A stretch of 64,000 nt of DNA from Moraxella sp. (lineage in GTDB: Bacteria; Pseudomonadota; Gammaproteobacteria; Pseudomonadales; Moraxellaceae). How positions within the stretch are numbered: the stretch's first letter is position 1; the number at the start of each line of letters is the position of its first letter. This document shows positions 47,763 to 56,631 of the stretch, in pieces. The stretch is taken from contig JAUNDZ010000003.1 of assembly GCA_030525825.1 (NCBI GenBank), positions 43,641-107,640 of the forward strand, written 5' to 3'. The translations under genes were made by a program, and so were the position numbers. Under the pieces are notes generated by a model. The model made no database searches. It was given only the letters and a program-made list of their open reading frames with translations, and had not been told where the DNA came from.

Positions 47763-48533
47763 ATGAAAACCATGAAATTATCATTGATTGGTGCCGCTGT
47801 TCTACTATCTACCAGTGCAATGGCAAATGTCGTAACTGACGCTGGTGCGGTAGTTGTTACTGGTGCTAAAAATACCACCGTTGCTGTTGTTGATGGCACC
47901 AAAACACTATTTAAAACCGCAGCTAAGCCAGCAGCAGTAAGTGTTGAAGCTGGTTCACTGGGCTATGGTGCGAATATCGCTTGGTCAGTAAACGACCGTG
48001 TTGAACTACAAGCTGGTTGGGCTGGTGGCGACATCGCTGAAGCCATCAACGACAACTTTGACGCTGACGGTGTAAACTACCAACTAGAAACTGATTTTTC
48101 TAACCCATACCTAGGTGTACAACTTCGCCCAGCAGCGAACTGGTTCACTATAGGTGCTGGCGTTATCGTTCCTGACAACGACATCAAAGTAAAAGCAAAC
48201 CGTGGCGGCAGCAACGCTGATTCTTACACCATCAAAGGTACTGAATACTCATTCGCTGATGTTGGTACTCTTGAAGGTACGCTTGAGCACCGCAACAAGC
48301 TAGCTCCTTACTTGACCGTTGGTTTCCGTCCTAACATCGGCAACAACTGGGGTGTATTTGGTGAAGTAGGTGCAACTTACCTAGGTGAAGCAACTGCAAA
48401 CATCAAATCTACTGGTGGTGCAAACGCTGCTAAAGCTGCAGAAGCTGTAGAAGCTGCTAAAACCAGCATCGAAGGTAAAGACTATGCAGAATGGTTCCCA
48501 ATCGTAAAAGTTGGTGCAACTTACCGCTTCTAA
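47763..48533 (+). CDS. Small outer-membrane beta-barrel protein
   Basis: A 256-residue protein with a signal peptide (MKTMKLSLIGAAVLLSTSAMA, cut before NVV) and a barrel-type sequence ending GATYRF. The barrel part has alternating strands such as GYGANIAWSVNDRVELQAGW, YLGVQLRPAANWFTIGAGVI, APYLTVGFRPNIGNNWGVFGEVGATYLG. It includes an alanine-rich stretch (NAAKAAEAVEAAKTS) near residue 225. It is of the Omp_b-brl/OmpW-like general type; I cannot name it. AGGAG precedes the ATG. Codons are strongly biased (many AAC, GGT, GTT, CGT), pointing to high expression. Confidence 0.75.
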   Translation: MKTMKLSLIGAAVLLSTSAMANVVTDAGAVVVTGAKNTTVAVVDGTKTLFKTAAKPAAVSVEAGSLGYGANIAWSVNDRVELQAGWAGGDIAEAINDNFDADGVNYQLETDFSNPYLGVQLRPAANWFTIGAGVIVPDNDIKVKANRGGSNADSYTIKGTEYSFADVGTLEGTLEHRNKLAPYLTVGFRPNIGNNWGVFGEVGATYLGEATANIKSTGGANAAKAAEAVEAAKTSIEGKDYAEWFPIVKVGATYRF

Positions 48534-48550
48534 TCAATCTTTGATTGATG

Positions 48551-48586
48551 ATAATAACCCTGCCTTTGGTGGGGTTATTTTTTTAT
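48551..48586 (+). terminator. Terminator of the outer-membrane protein gene
   Basis: AATAACCC and GGGTTATT form an 8-bp stem around TGCCTTTGGTG, followed by T residues. Confidence 0.85.
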
Positions 48587-48633
48587 CTGAATTTGGCTGG
48601 GTACCAAGTATTTTATTTGAAAAAGCTGTAATA

Positions 48634-48662
48634 AAAACCCCAAGTTTTGCTTGGGGTTTGGG
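48634..48662 (-). terminator. Terminator of pal
   Basis: AAACCCCAAG and CTTGGGGTTT form a 10-bp perfect stem around TTTTG. On the minus strand a T run follows. It lies about 20 bp past the pal stop. Confidence 0.85.
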
Positions 48663-48681
48663 CTGTCTTGAGGTGTTAAAT

Positions 48682-49194
48682 TTAGTAAGACAGTTCGGCA
48701 CGGCGGTTTTGCGACCAGTTGGCTTCGCCAGAGCCAAGCACGGCAGGTCGCTCTTCGCCAAAGCTGATAATCTCAATGTTTGTAACGCTCACGCCTTGAT
48801 TGGCAAGATAGGCACGCACGGCAGCAGCACGGCGTTCACCTAAAGAGATGTTATACTCTCGTGAGCCACGCTCATCAGTATGACCTGCCACCAGAACTTT
48901 GGCGGTTTGATTGGCTTTTAGGAAGTTGGCTTGGGTGTCTAGCACTTGCATGGCTTCTGGCTTGATGACATCAGAGTCAAAATCAAAAAACACAACGCTT
49001 GGCAGGTTGGCGGCAGCGGCTTTGATTTGCTCGCTGTTATTGATGAGCTGACCGCCTTGATAAGCAGGTCCTTGATAGCCAGTGATGCCCATCGGAGCGA
49101 CCAGAACTTGCTGGTTGCTTGGTTTGGTGGTGCAGCCTGTGGCAAAAATGGCAAGGGTGATGCCTGCTAAAGTGAGTTTGGTGCGTGTTAGCAT
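48682..49194 (-). CDS. pal: Peptidoglycan-associated lipoprotein Pal
   Basis: Outer-membrane lipoprotein of the Tol-Pal system that links the outer membrane to peptidoglycan. It is 170 residues long with the lipobox ending at Cys21 (IFATGC). The OmpA-like domain is clear: SVVFFDFDSDVIKPEAMQVLD, VAGHTDERGSREYNISLGERRA with the diaminopimelate-binding Asp and Arg, and SFGEERPAV. The ATG at 49194 is used. tolB is not adjacent within 300 bp on its upstream side; the next gene upstream is the divergent pepN. Confidence 0.95.
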   Translation of the reverse strand: MLTRTKLTLAGITLAIFATGCTTKPSNQQVLVAPMGITGYQGPAYQGGQLINNSEQIKAAAANLPSVVFFDFDSDVIKPEAMQVLDTQANFLKANQTAKVLVAGHTDERGSREYNISLGERRAAAVRAYLANQGVSVTNIEIISFGEERPAVLGSGEANWSQNRRAELSY

Positions 49195-49474
49195 GATGAC
49201 TCCAAATGTTTCTGATGTTATAGAAATGTTGGGTGTATGATGACAAAGTTAGCGGCATTTTACAAGCAATTTTTTAAGAAAGGTTGGCTCAGGGGGTGTT
49301 AAGGGGGTAGATTGTGCTGGTAAGGGGTGTTGAAAGGTAAGCCTGCAAAAATATCAGCAATGATGATTGGTATTCTTGAAGTGATAGTTGATTAAAAATA
49401 AAGTAAGCAAGGCTTTTTTTATGACAAAAATTTTGGTAGTATGATGCGTTTATTTTATGAATCATGGAGTAGTT

Positions 49475-52045
49475 ATGAGCAATCAAGCCCCGAGCAAAGT
49501 TTATTTAAAAGACTATACGCCGCCTGCTTATCAGGTGAGCCAAATTCATCTTGATATTGGACTGTTTGATGACCATGCCCAAGTATCATCGACCTTGACG
49601 GTGCGTCGCCAGCACGAAGGCGAGTTTGTGCTATTGGGGCGTGAGCTTAAATTACAGTCGATTACTGTCAATGATGTGGTGTTGTCCGATGGCGATTATA
49701 CTTTGGATGATGAGACGCTTACCGTCCATAATATGCCTGATGAAGCGGTGGTGCGTACCTGCGTAACCATCCATCCGCAGACCAATACCGCACTAGAAGG
49801 GCTGTATCAGGCAGGCAAGGGCGATGATACCATGTTTGTAACGCAGTGTGAGCCAGAAGGGTTTAGAAAAATCACTTTTTATCCTGACCGCCCTGATGTG
49901 CTGGCTGAGTTCACCACTCGCATCGAAGCAGATAAAAAATACAAAACCTTGCTCGCTAATGGCAATCTCATCGAGACGGGTGATTTGGGTGAGCGTCATT
50001 TTGCGGTGTGGCATGACCCTACCTTAAAACCAAGCTATCTGTTTGCTTGTGTAATTGCCAACCTTGATGTCATGCAGGACAACTTCACCACCAGTGAGGG
50101 GCGTGAGGTTCTGCTAGAAATCTATGCCACCAGGCAGGATTTGGACAAATGTCATGTCGCCATGCAAGCTCTAAAAGATGCGATGAAATGGGACGAGGAC
50201 AATTACGGCTGTGCCTATGACCTAGACCGCTATATGATTGTGGCGACAGGGCATTTTAACATGGGGGCGATGGAAAATAAGGGCTTAAACATCTTTAATA
50301 CTTCATGCGTATTGGCAAGTCCAGAGACCACCACCGATGAAGGCAGCTTTCGGGTCAAAGCGGTGGTTGCTCATGAGTATTTTCACAACTGGACGGGTAA
50401 CCGAGTTACCTGTCGAGACTGGTTTCAATTAAGTCTAAAAGAGGGCTTGACGGTATTTAGAGACCAGAGTTTTTCTGGCGATTTTCGCTCCAAGGCGGTG
50501 CAGCGTATCGAAGATGTGGCGTTCTTAAGGGCTCATCAGTTCGTGGAAGACGCAGGTCCTTTGGCACACTGCGTACGCCCTGAGAGCTTTGTAGAGATTA
50601 ACAATTTCTACACCATGACCATCTATGAAAAAGGGGCGGAGATTGTCCGTATGATTGCCAATTTCCTTGGCAAGGACAAATATCGCCAAGGCACAGATGA
50701 GTATTTTCGCCGTCATGATGGGCAGGCGGTTACCATTGAAGATTTCTTGTCTGCCATGTCGGTGGGCGATGAGCGAGTGATGGACTTTTTGAAATGGTAT
50801 AATCAGCCAGGCACGCCAGAGCTGTCGGGCGATTTTGAATTTACTGACGACCAAGTAACCGTTCATCTATCACAAAAAACCCGCCATGTGGCAGGCTTTG
50901 ATGCTCCTGTCGCCTTGCCTATTCCTGTGGATACCGCCATTTTTGATGGCAATACAGGTGAGATGCTGGCTCAAAAAATGCTGCTATTGACCGAGGATAA
51001 AGACAGCTTTGTCTTCGATGACATTCGCCTGTCTGCTGGGGCAAAGCCGATTGTCTCGGTACTGCGTAATTTCTCCGCCCCTGTGAAAATCGACTTTGAA
51101 TACAGCGATGCGGATTTGATGAAATTGGTCGCCTTTGAAAGCGAAGGCTTTAACCGTTGGCAAGCGATTCAAACGCTGGTCAATCGCCTGCTATTGGGCA
51201 AATCCGACCAAGTCGCTTTACTGACCGATACCCTGCGTACGGTTGTGCCAAAGCTGATGACGACAGACCCCATGCTGACCGCCAGACTCTTTGATGTGCC
51301 AAGCGAAGCGGAGCTTGCGATGGCGTATGATGACAACTACGACCCCCAAGCCATCAAGCAAGTGCGTGATGAGCTACAGCAAAAAATCGCCCACGCCCTA
51401 AAAGACGAAGCGAGCGACTGGTATCGTCTGCTACCGATTGAGCCTTATGAAGATACGCCTGATGCACGGGGACGCCGCCTACTGCGTAATGTGCTATTAA
51501 AGCTGCTGCTCTTGGCAAAAGTGCCAGAAGCGACAGCATGGGCAAGACAGCAATATGACAAGGCAAGCTGCATGAGCGAGCGACAAGGGGCATTATCGGC
51601 GATGATCGCTTTTGATTTGCCTTTTGCTGATGAGTATGTTGCTGACTTTTATGAGCGATTCAAGGGTGAAGAGCTGGTGATTGATGATTGGTTCTTGATT
51701 CAGGCACGAGCGGACAGTCGTGATGTGGCGTTTGTGCAGTCGCTCATGAACCGTGCTGATTATGATTGGACGGTGCCAAATCGTGTGCGTACGACGCTGG
51801 GCGGTCTGGCTGCCAAGCCTGTGCAGCTGTGGAGTGAAGCAGGTCTGACCCTGTATCTTGATGCCATCACCAAGCTCGACGACATCAACCCTGCGGTGGC
51901 ATCACGCATGCTGGCTCGATTGGGTCGCTGGTACACGCTTAAAGGCGATAGCAAGGCGTATGCTAAGAGCAGACTGCTTGAGTTACAAAAAACCGCCAAA
52001 TCAAAAAATGTCCTTGAATTCATCAATAATATGCTAAGCGCTTGA
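49475..52045 (+). CDS. pepN: Aminopeptidase N
   Basis: Zinc aminopeptidase of family M1 that trims N-terminal residues in the cytosol. It is 856 residues long. The substrate motif GAMEN is at 264-268. The zinc motif is HEYFHNWTGNRVTCRDWFQLSLKEGLTVF, with His300, Glu301 and His304 and the second Glu in KEGLT. TMTIYEKGAEIVRM contains the catalytic Tyr region. The ATG at 49475 lies 9 bp after GGAG; an earlier ATG (49457) is in frame but upstream of that site. Single gene with its own terminator. Confidence 0.97.
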   Translation: MSNQAPSKVYLKDYTPPAYQVSQIHLDIGLFDDHAQVSSTLTVRRQHEGEFVLLGRELKLQSITVNDVVLSDGDYTLDDETLTVHNMPDEAVVRTCVTIHPQTNTALEGLYQAGKGDDTMFVTQCEPEGFRKITFYPDRPDVLAEFTTRIEADKKYKTLLANGNLIETGDLGERHFAVWHDPTLKPSYLFACVIANLDVMQDNFTTSEGREVLLEIYATRQDLDKCHVAMQALKDAMKWDEDNYGCAYDLDRYMIVATGHFNMGAMENKGLNIFNTSCVLASPETTTDEGSFRVKAVVAHEYFHNWTGNRVTCRDWFQLSLKEGLTVFRDQSFSGDFRSKAVQRIEDVAFLRAHQFVEDAGPLAHCVRPESFVEINNFYTMTIYEKGAEIVRMIANFLGKDKYRQGTDEYFRRHDGQAVTIEDFLSAMSVGDERVMDFLKWYNQPGTPELSGDFEFTDDQVTVHLSQKTRHVAGFDAPVALPIPVDTAIFDGNTGEMLAQKMLLLTEDKDSFVFDDIRLSAGAKPIVSVLRNFSAPVKIDFEYSDADLMKLVAFESEGFNRWQAIQTLVNRLLLGKSDQVALLTDTLRTVVPKLMTTDPMLTARLFDVPSEAELAMAYDDNYDPQAIKQVRDELQQKIAHALKDEASDWYRLLPIEPYEDTPDARGRRLLRNVLLKLLLLAKVPEATAWARQQYDKASCMSERQGALSAMIAFDLPFADEYVADFYERFKGEELVIDDWFLIQARADSRDVAFVQSLMNRADYDWTVPNRVRTTLGGLAAKPVQLWSEAGLTLYLDAITKLDDINPAVASRMLARLGRWYTLKGDSKAYAKSRLLELQKTAKSKNVLEFINNMLSA

Positions 52046-52065
52046 TGCGTGATTGATATTTTTTG

Positions 52066-52102
52066 AGCATACGGCAGGCGATGGCTTGCCGTATTTTTTT
52101 GA
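52066..52102 (+). terminator. Terminator of pepN
   Basis: ATACGGCAGG and CTTGCCGTAT pair, with one mismatch, around CGATGG, and T residues follow. Confidence 0.8.
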
Positions 52103-52142
52103 TTCTTTTACAATATGACATCGCCAATAAACATCAAAAGTC

Positions 52143-53516
52143 ATGAAACCACCCATTTATTATCCCATCGCCATCCGCCTTGCCATGCCGATATATCGCT
52201 ACATGGTACACAAAAAATCACAGCATCTGCCGACCTATGCTCGAGAAGTCAATGAGCGGTTTGGGCGAGTTTATTTGCCTGTGCCAAGTGCTGTGCATAG
52301 TCCTGTGGATAACTTACAAAATCCAAGCAATAATCACGCTCATCATGGCAAGGTCATCTGGTGTCATGCGGTGAGCTTAGGCGAGTTAAATACGGCTTAC
52401 CCCATGATAAAAATCCTATTAAATCAAGGGTTTAACCTATGGATTACCAGCACCACACAGACAGGGTTTAACCGTGTGTCTGTGCTGTTTGGCTCGCTTT
52501 TAGGGCGGCGGGTCAATCACAGTTTCGTCCCTGTGGATAACTTAAAAATCATACAGGCATTCATCGCTCATGTGCGTCCTGTGATGGCACTATTTATTGA
52601 GACAGAATTATGGGCGACCACCTTGCATGAGCTGTGCCGTCAGGGCATTCCTGCGGTGATGGTCAATGCTCGCTTGACTGACAAATCCTACCAGTCTTAT
52701 GCCAGATTTGCCAGACTAAGCAGCAGCATGATGGATAACTTGACCGCCATCATCGCCCAAGATGAGACATCGGCAGACAGGTTTATCCAGTTGGGTGCTG
52801 ATGAAAATAAAGTGGTGGTGATGGATTCATTAAAATGGTCGAGTGTCAATCAGCTGAATGTGCACAATCAAAGACTTATCCAGCAGGTACAGGCATGGCA
52901 AGATGACAGCCGTCCGATATGGCTCTTTGGTAGCACGCATAATGGTGAAGAGACGCTTGCCATACAGACGCATCAAAGGCTACTAGAACATGACCCGACC
53001 GTTCTACTTATCCTAGTGCCACGCCATCCTGAGCGGTTTGATGAAGTGGCATCTTTGTGCCAGTCATCAGACCTGATTACGCATCGCCGCTCACAGGGTG
53101 AGCAGATTTACTCTGATACTCAAATCTATCTGGCAGACAGCATGGGCGAGCTTTTGGCGTGGTATGCGGTGTGTGATGTGGCGGTGGTTGGCGGGTCGTT
53201 TGTTGATGTCGGTGGGCATAACCCGATTGAGCCTGCGGCACTTGCCAAGCCTGTCATCATGGGCAAGTTTATCAAAAACTGCGAAGAGCTGGTCAAGGGT
53301 CTATCACAAGTATCAGCACTGACCCAAGCAGACAGCACGCCACAGAGCTTGTCTGCTGCACTGGCAGTTTGGCTGTTTGATAAAGCCGCCGCCCATCAAG
53401 CAGGCATGGCGGGCAGGCAGCTGGTGAATGCCAAGCAGCACGCCGCCGCCCATCAAGCTGCCCAATTATTAACCTATCTGCCCACGCATCAAGCCATATC
53501 AATGACAGATGTTTGA
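52143..53516 (+). CDS. waaA: Kdo transferase WaaA
   Basis: 3-deoxy-D-manno-octulosonic acid transferase that adds Kdo to lipid A precursor at the inner membrane. It is 457 residues long. Family segments: REVNERFGRVYLPVP, IWCHAVSLGELNTAYPMIK, LWITSTTQTGFNRV, the catalytic-acid LFIETELWATTLHELCRQGIPAVMVNARLTDKS, VVVMDSLKWSSVN, LFGSTHNGEE, LVPRHPERFDEV and VVGGSFVDVGGHNPIEPAALAKPVIMG. The N-terminal membrane anchor is weaker than in E. coli. rsmE follows after 32 bp, so they may be co-transcribed. Confidence 0.95.
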   Translation: MKPPIYYPIAIRLAMPIYRYMVHKKSQHLPTYAREVNERFGRVYLPVPSAVHSPVDNLQNPSNNHAHHGKVIWCHAVSLGELNTAYPMIKILLNQGFNLWITSTTQTGFNRVSVLFGSLLGRRVNHSFVPVDNLKIIQAFIAHVRPVMALFIETELWATTLHELCRQGIPAVMVNARLTDKSYQSYARFARLSSSMMDNLTAIIAQDETSADRFIQLGADENKVVVMDSLKWSSVNQLNVHNQRLIQQVQAWQDDSRPIWLFGSTHNGEETLAIQTHQRLLEHDPTVLLILVPRHPERFDEVASLCQSSDLITHRRSQGEQIYSDTQIYLADSMGELLAWYAVCDVAVVGGSFVDVGGHNPIEPAALAKPVIMGKFIKNCEELVKGLSQVSALTQADSTPQSLSAALAVWLFDKAAAHQAGMAGRQLVNAKQHAAAHQAAQLLTYLPTHQAISMTDV

Positions 53517-53548
53517 TTTGTCAGCTTAGCCATCAGTCCAGTATCATT

Positions 53549-54268
53549 ATGAATATCATCTTATTAAAACAGCACCGCGCCGACGCCAAAGGACGACTCA
53601 TCATCGATGAACCAAGACAAATCCAGCATATCACAGCCGTACTACAAGCACAAGTGGGCGACACCCTAAAACTGGGTGTGTCAGGTGGTCTGTTGGGTGT
53701 GGGAAAGATTGCCTCAATGGACGATGAGCAGGTGCTGCTTGATGAAGTGCGGCTAGATAAAGCACCACCTGATAAGCTGCCCGTTACCATCATGCTCGCC
53801 TTGCCACGCCCAAAGGTGCTACGCCGCCTGATGATGGACATGACGGCAATCGGTGTGGCACACATCATCTTAATCAACAGCTACCGCACGGATAAGAGCT
53901 ACTGGGGTTCGCCCATGCTTGCTCGCATTGATGAGTTCATCACCGAAGGGCTTGAACAGGGTGTTGATACCATACCGCCCAAGATTACGCTTGTCAAACG
54001 CTTTAAACCCTTTGTGCAAGATGAGCTGCCAGCTTTGATACAGGCAGGGCGAGCGGTGGTGTTTCATCCTTATGATTCAGAAGACTTTGGTGGATTTTGT
54101 CTGCGTCAGGGAATGCCGACGCTGATAGCGATTGGGGCAGAAGGCGGCTTTGTTCCTTATGAAATAGAGCTTTTGCGGTCGGTTGGGGTGTCTGCGGTGG
54201 GCTTAGGCAGTCGTATTTTGCGTACCGAGAGTGCGGTCAATGCCGTGCTTGGTCGTTATCTTTTGTGA
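53549..54268 (+). CDS. rsmE: 16S rRNA m3U1498 methyltransferase RsmE
   Basis: SPOUT-family methyltransferase that modifies U1498 in the 30S decoding region. It is 239 residues long. An N-terminal PUA-like part (RLIIDEPRQIQHITAVLQAQVGD) precedes the knot: LALPRPKVLRRLMMDMTAIGV, TEGLEQGVDTIPP, LIAIGAEGGFVPYEIELL and LGSRILRTESAVNAVLGRYLL. The ATG at 53549 (MNIILLKQHRAD) matches the family start; an alternative TTG at 53513 overlaps waaA. Confidence 0.94.
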   Translation: MNIILLKQHRADAKGRLIIDEPRQIQHITAVLQAQVGDTLKLGVSGGLLGVGKIASMDDEQVLLDEVRLDKAPPDKLPVTIMLALPRPKVLRRLMMDMTAIGVAHIILINSYRTDKSYWGSPMLARIDEFITEGLEQGVDTIPPKITLVKRFKPFVQDELPALIQAGRAVVFHPYDSEDFGGFCLRQGMPTLIAIGAEGGFVPYEIELLRSVGVSAVGLGSRILRTESAVNAVLGRYLL

Positions 54269-54323
54269 TGGTTGTATGCTTAAAAGGCTAATAGCCGCAT
54301 AACAATGAATAACAACGCTGACC

Positions 54324-55142
54324 TTAGCCACTCTTTTTTGCCACAATGTGCAAATATCGCCCCATCAAGCGAAACGGCATCTTTCGAGAATATCGCAGCT
54401 CCATCGCAATAACATCATCAGGATGATTCAGACCGCCACGCTTCATCGGTGCATAATCAGAAAACACCCGAATACCTGAGCGAATCAATATTTCATAATG
54501 ATGTGATGTCAGCCAGTCTTCCACTTCGTCATTATCAACAGGGCTGTTGGGGGTTAGGCTTTTGTTGTCAGCAGGCTTTGGCTTATCCAGCTGATAAAAA
54601 TTGCCCATCACCAAATTACGATAAATTAGGCTGGCAGGATTATAAAAACAAAGCGACAGCATACCATCGGTCGCCAAAAACTCATCAAAAAAATCCATGA
54701 TGCGTGCAGGCTCGGCAAGCCATTCAAGCACCGCATGACACAAAATCAAGTCAAATTTTTCGCCTTGAATGTGCTTGCCAAGCTCTTGATAAGGGCAAAT
54801 GATGAATTTAATATCGCCAAGCCCTTGTTGCTCTGCCACCGCTTTGGCTTTATCCATCATGTTTGTCGAGATGTCGCTGATGGTGCAGTGATGCTCTTTG
54901 GCAAGCATCAGGCTAATCTGTGCCAGACCCGCTCCCACATCAAGCACCTTTAAGGGTCGCCCAAGTTTTGCCGTGAGTGTCTGGACGACTTCTTTGATGT
55001 CTTGTTCTAAGACGGCAAGGCGGATGGCACCTTTTAGACCGCCATAGACTTTTTTGGCGAAGTGGTCAGCGATGGGGTCAAAATTTCGGTCGCTTGGGAT
55101 GGTGGTATCGGTGTGGTCTTGTGCTGGGGTGTGCTGGGTCAT
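54324..55142 (-). CDS. cmoM: tRNA 5-carboxymethoxyuridine methyltransferase CmoM
   Basis: SAM-dependent methyltransferase (formerly SmtA) that makes mcmo5U at tRNA position 34. It is 272 residues long. The conserved start DRNFDPIADHFAKKVYGGLKGAIRLAVLEQD precedes the SAM motif LDVGAGLAQIS and the HAVLEWLAEP segment; SGIRVFSDYAPMKRG is typical near the end. The ATG at 55142 (MTQHTPAQ) was chosen; the frame stays open upstream to 55238 without a ribosome site. It faces rsmE convergently. Confidence 0.85.
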   Translation of the reverse strand: MTQHTPAQDHTDTTIPSDRNFDPIADHFAKKVYGGLKGAIRLAVLEQDIKEVVQTLTAKLGRPLKVLDVGAGLAQISLMLAKEHHCTISDISTNMMDKAKAVAEQQGLGDIKFIICPYQELGKHIQGEKFDLILCHAVLEWLAEPARIMDFFDEFLATDGMLSLCFYNPASLIYRNLVMGNFYQLDKPKPADNKSLTPNSPVDNDEVEDWLTSHHYEILIRSGIRVFSDYAPMKRGGLNHPDDVIAMELRYSRKMPFRLMGRYLHIVAKKSG

Positions 55143-55368
55143 GTTTTGTAGTATTTTGTAAAAATCAAGAAAAAGTAAGCAAATACAGGCGCTAACAAAG
55201 GTGCTTTGGTGGTGTAGACGGCTTAAAAAGTTAATCAAGCTGTGATATAATGCGTCAATTTATTATAAAATCCATTCATTAAATTTCACAGCTGGTCTTT
55301 GGTATTTTATCATAAAACCATCGCCAATTCGTCTGTGGTTATTTTATCATACAAAATAGGTATTTAAG

Positions 55369-56346
55369 ATGACAAAACAAAATGCACTAAAATTGGCAGC
55401 GACTGTTGCGATGGGTGTATCAATCGTAATGCTGACTGCCTGTGAAAAAAAACAAGAACAGCCAGTCGAAGCCGAAATTAAGGTGGTTGAACCTGTCGTC
55501 CAAGAGATTGAAGCGGTGTGTGATGAACCTAGCTTGCGTAATCGCTTGGTTGATGCCATCCAAGCAGGACTGCTAGACAGTGCCTTGTTGTCTATCCAAA
55601 ACTATGACGATGCCACTCGTCTGGGACTAGAGCAGCAGGTACGCCAAAAACTTGGCGAGATTGACATCGACCTACAAAATGTCGCCGCATCTGGGGCAAC
55701 TTGCCGTGCGGATGTGCATATCACTTTGCCAGCACAAGACATCGCCTATGCCAACAAGACCTTTGAGCTGACCAATCAGCTTGCCCTTGATGAGCAAGCG
55801 GCAGAAGCAGGGGCGGCATTGGTGGGTGGTAATCGCCTGATGAGTAAAGGCTTTGCCTACACCATTGACAACAACAAAGCCATCATCGGTACAGATAACG
55901 CCATCGTCAATCTGGTGGCAAATACGCTGGTGGCATCAACACACAGCATGGCAGGCGAATCACGCACCAACGCCCAAAATGCCCCAACGGTACGCCTAGA
56001 ACCAACACAGCCAATCGCTGCACCACGCATTCAGCCCCGCCATGAAGAGCAGCCTACTCGCCAAGCACCTGAGCCTGTGCGTACAGATGCTGCCACACAC
56101 CCTGCCGAGCGTATAGAGCCTGTCAGACGACCAGAGCCGCTGCCGCGTCCAAGCGAGACTGCCAAGCCAAAAGCTGAGCAACCAAAACAGCAAACTCCAA
56201 AAGAACAAGCACCACGAGCAGAAGCACCCAAGCCAAAGGCACAGCCACAGCCTGCCGCCAAGCCTGCTGAAAGTACCCCTGCACCAAAACCTGTGGCGGA
56301 CGACAATGTGGAGCTGACCATTGTTGAGAGTAACGATACCTACTAA
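55369..56346 (+). CDS. Proline-rich hypothetical lipoprotein
   Basis: A 325-residue lipoprotein with lipobox LTAC (Cys25). Residues about 45-185 form a folded-looking domain with two cysteines (EAVCDEPSLRNR and ATCRADVHI) and helices around the conserved-looking LLDSALLSIQNYDD and RQKLGEIDIDL. From about 205 the chain is Pro-, Ala-, Lys- and Glu-rich and probably unstructured, ending VELTIVESNDTY. I do not recognise the family. The tail could span the periplasm. It is a single gene; no terminator was identified. Confidence 0.75.
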   Translation: MTKQNALKLAATVAMGVSIVMLTACEKKQEQPVEAEIKVVEPVVQEIEAVCDEPSLRNRLVDAIQAGLLDSALLSIQNYDDATRLGLEQQVRQKLGEIDIDLQNVAASGATCRADVHITLPAQDIAYANKTFELTNQLALDEQAAEAGAALVGGNRLMSKGFAYTIDNNKAIIGTDNAIVNLVANTLVASTHSMAGESRTNAQNAPTVRLEPTQPIAAPRIQPRHEEQPTRQAPEPVRTDAATHPAERIEPVRRPEPLPRPSETAKPKAEQPKQQTPKEQAPRAEAPKPKAQPQPAAKPAESTPAPKPVADDNVELTIVESNDTY

Positions 56347-56594
56347 GTGGTATTAGGCTTGTCAATCTGTTTAAGACTTAAAAAATTCCAAACGATGTGT
56401 TGGGGTTTTTATTTTGGGTGGTGGGGTGGAATTTTTGTCGGTCGATGGTTGGCTTGTCTTTGTCGGTTTTGGCAAATATCAATCTGCTTGGCATAAAAAA
56501 GTTTTTGCCCAAGTTATCAAACGCCAGCTGATGTGGTACAATGGCGGTCTGTCCTAACAATTCGTATTAGCACAACGGAACCTAACATAGTGTC

Positions 56595-56616
56595 GAATTC
56601 ATCACCTGATGAATTC
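56595..56616 (+). promoter_or_regulatory. Near-perfect 22-bp palindrome in the leader
   Basis: GAATTCATCA (56595-56604) and TGATGAATTC (56607-56616) are perfect inverted repeats separated by 2 bp, ending 4 bp before the TGGAG ribosome site at 56621-56625. It could be an operator or an RNA hairpin controlling translation. An upstream TTATCA/TACAAT pair with a 17-bp spacer precedes it (about 56515-56543). Confidence 0.55.
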
Positions 56617-56631
56617 CTTTTGGAGAAAAAG

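Noticed and set aside
47519-47839. 106-residue ORF ahead of the outer-membrane protein gene
   Set aside because: It overlaps the signal peptide of the real gene in another frame and lacks a ribosome site.
52303-52555. DnaA-box-like TGTGGATAA matches in waaA
   Set aside because: They lie inside a conserved coding sequence (codons for Val-Asp-Asn) with no cluster of further boxes.
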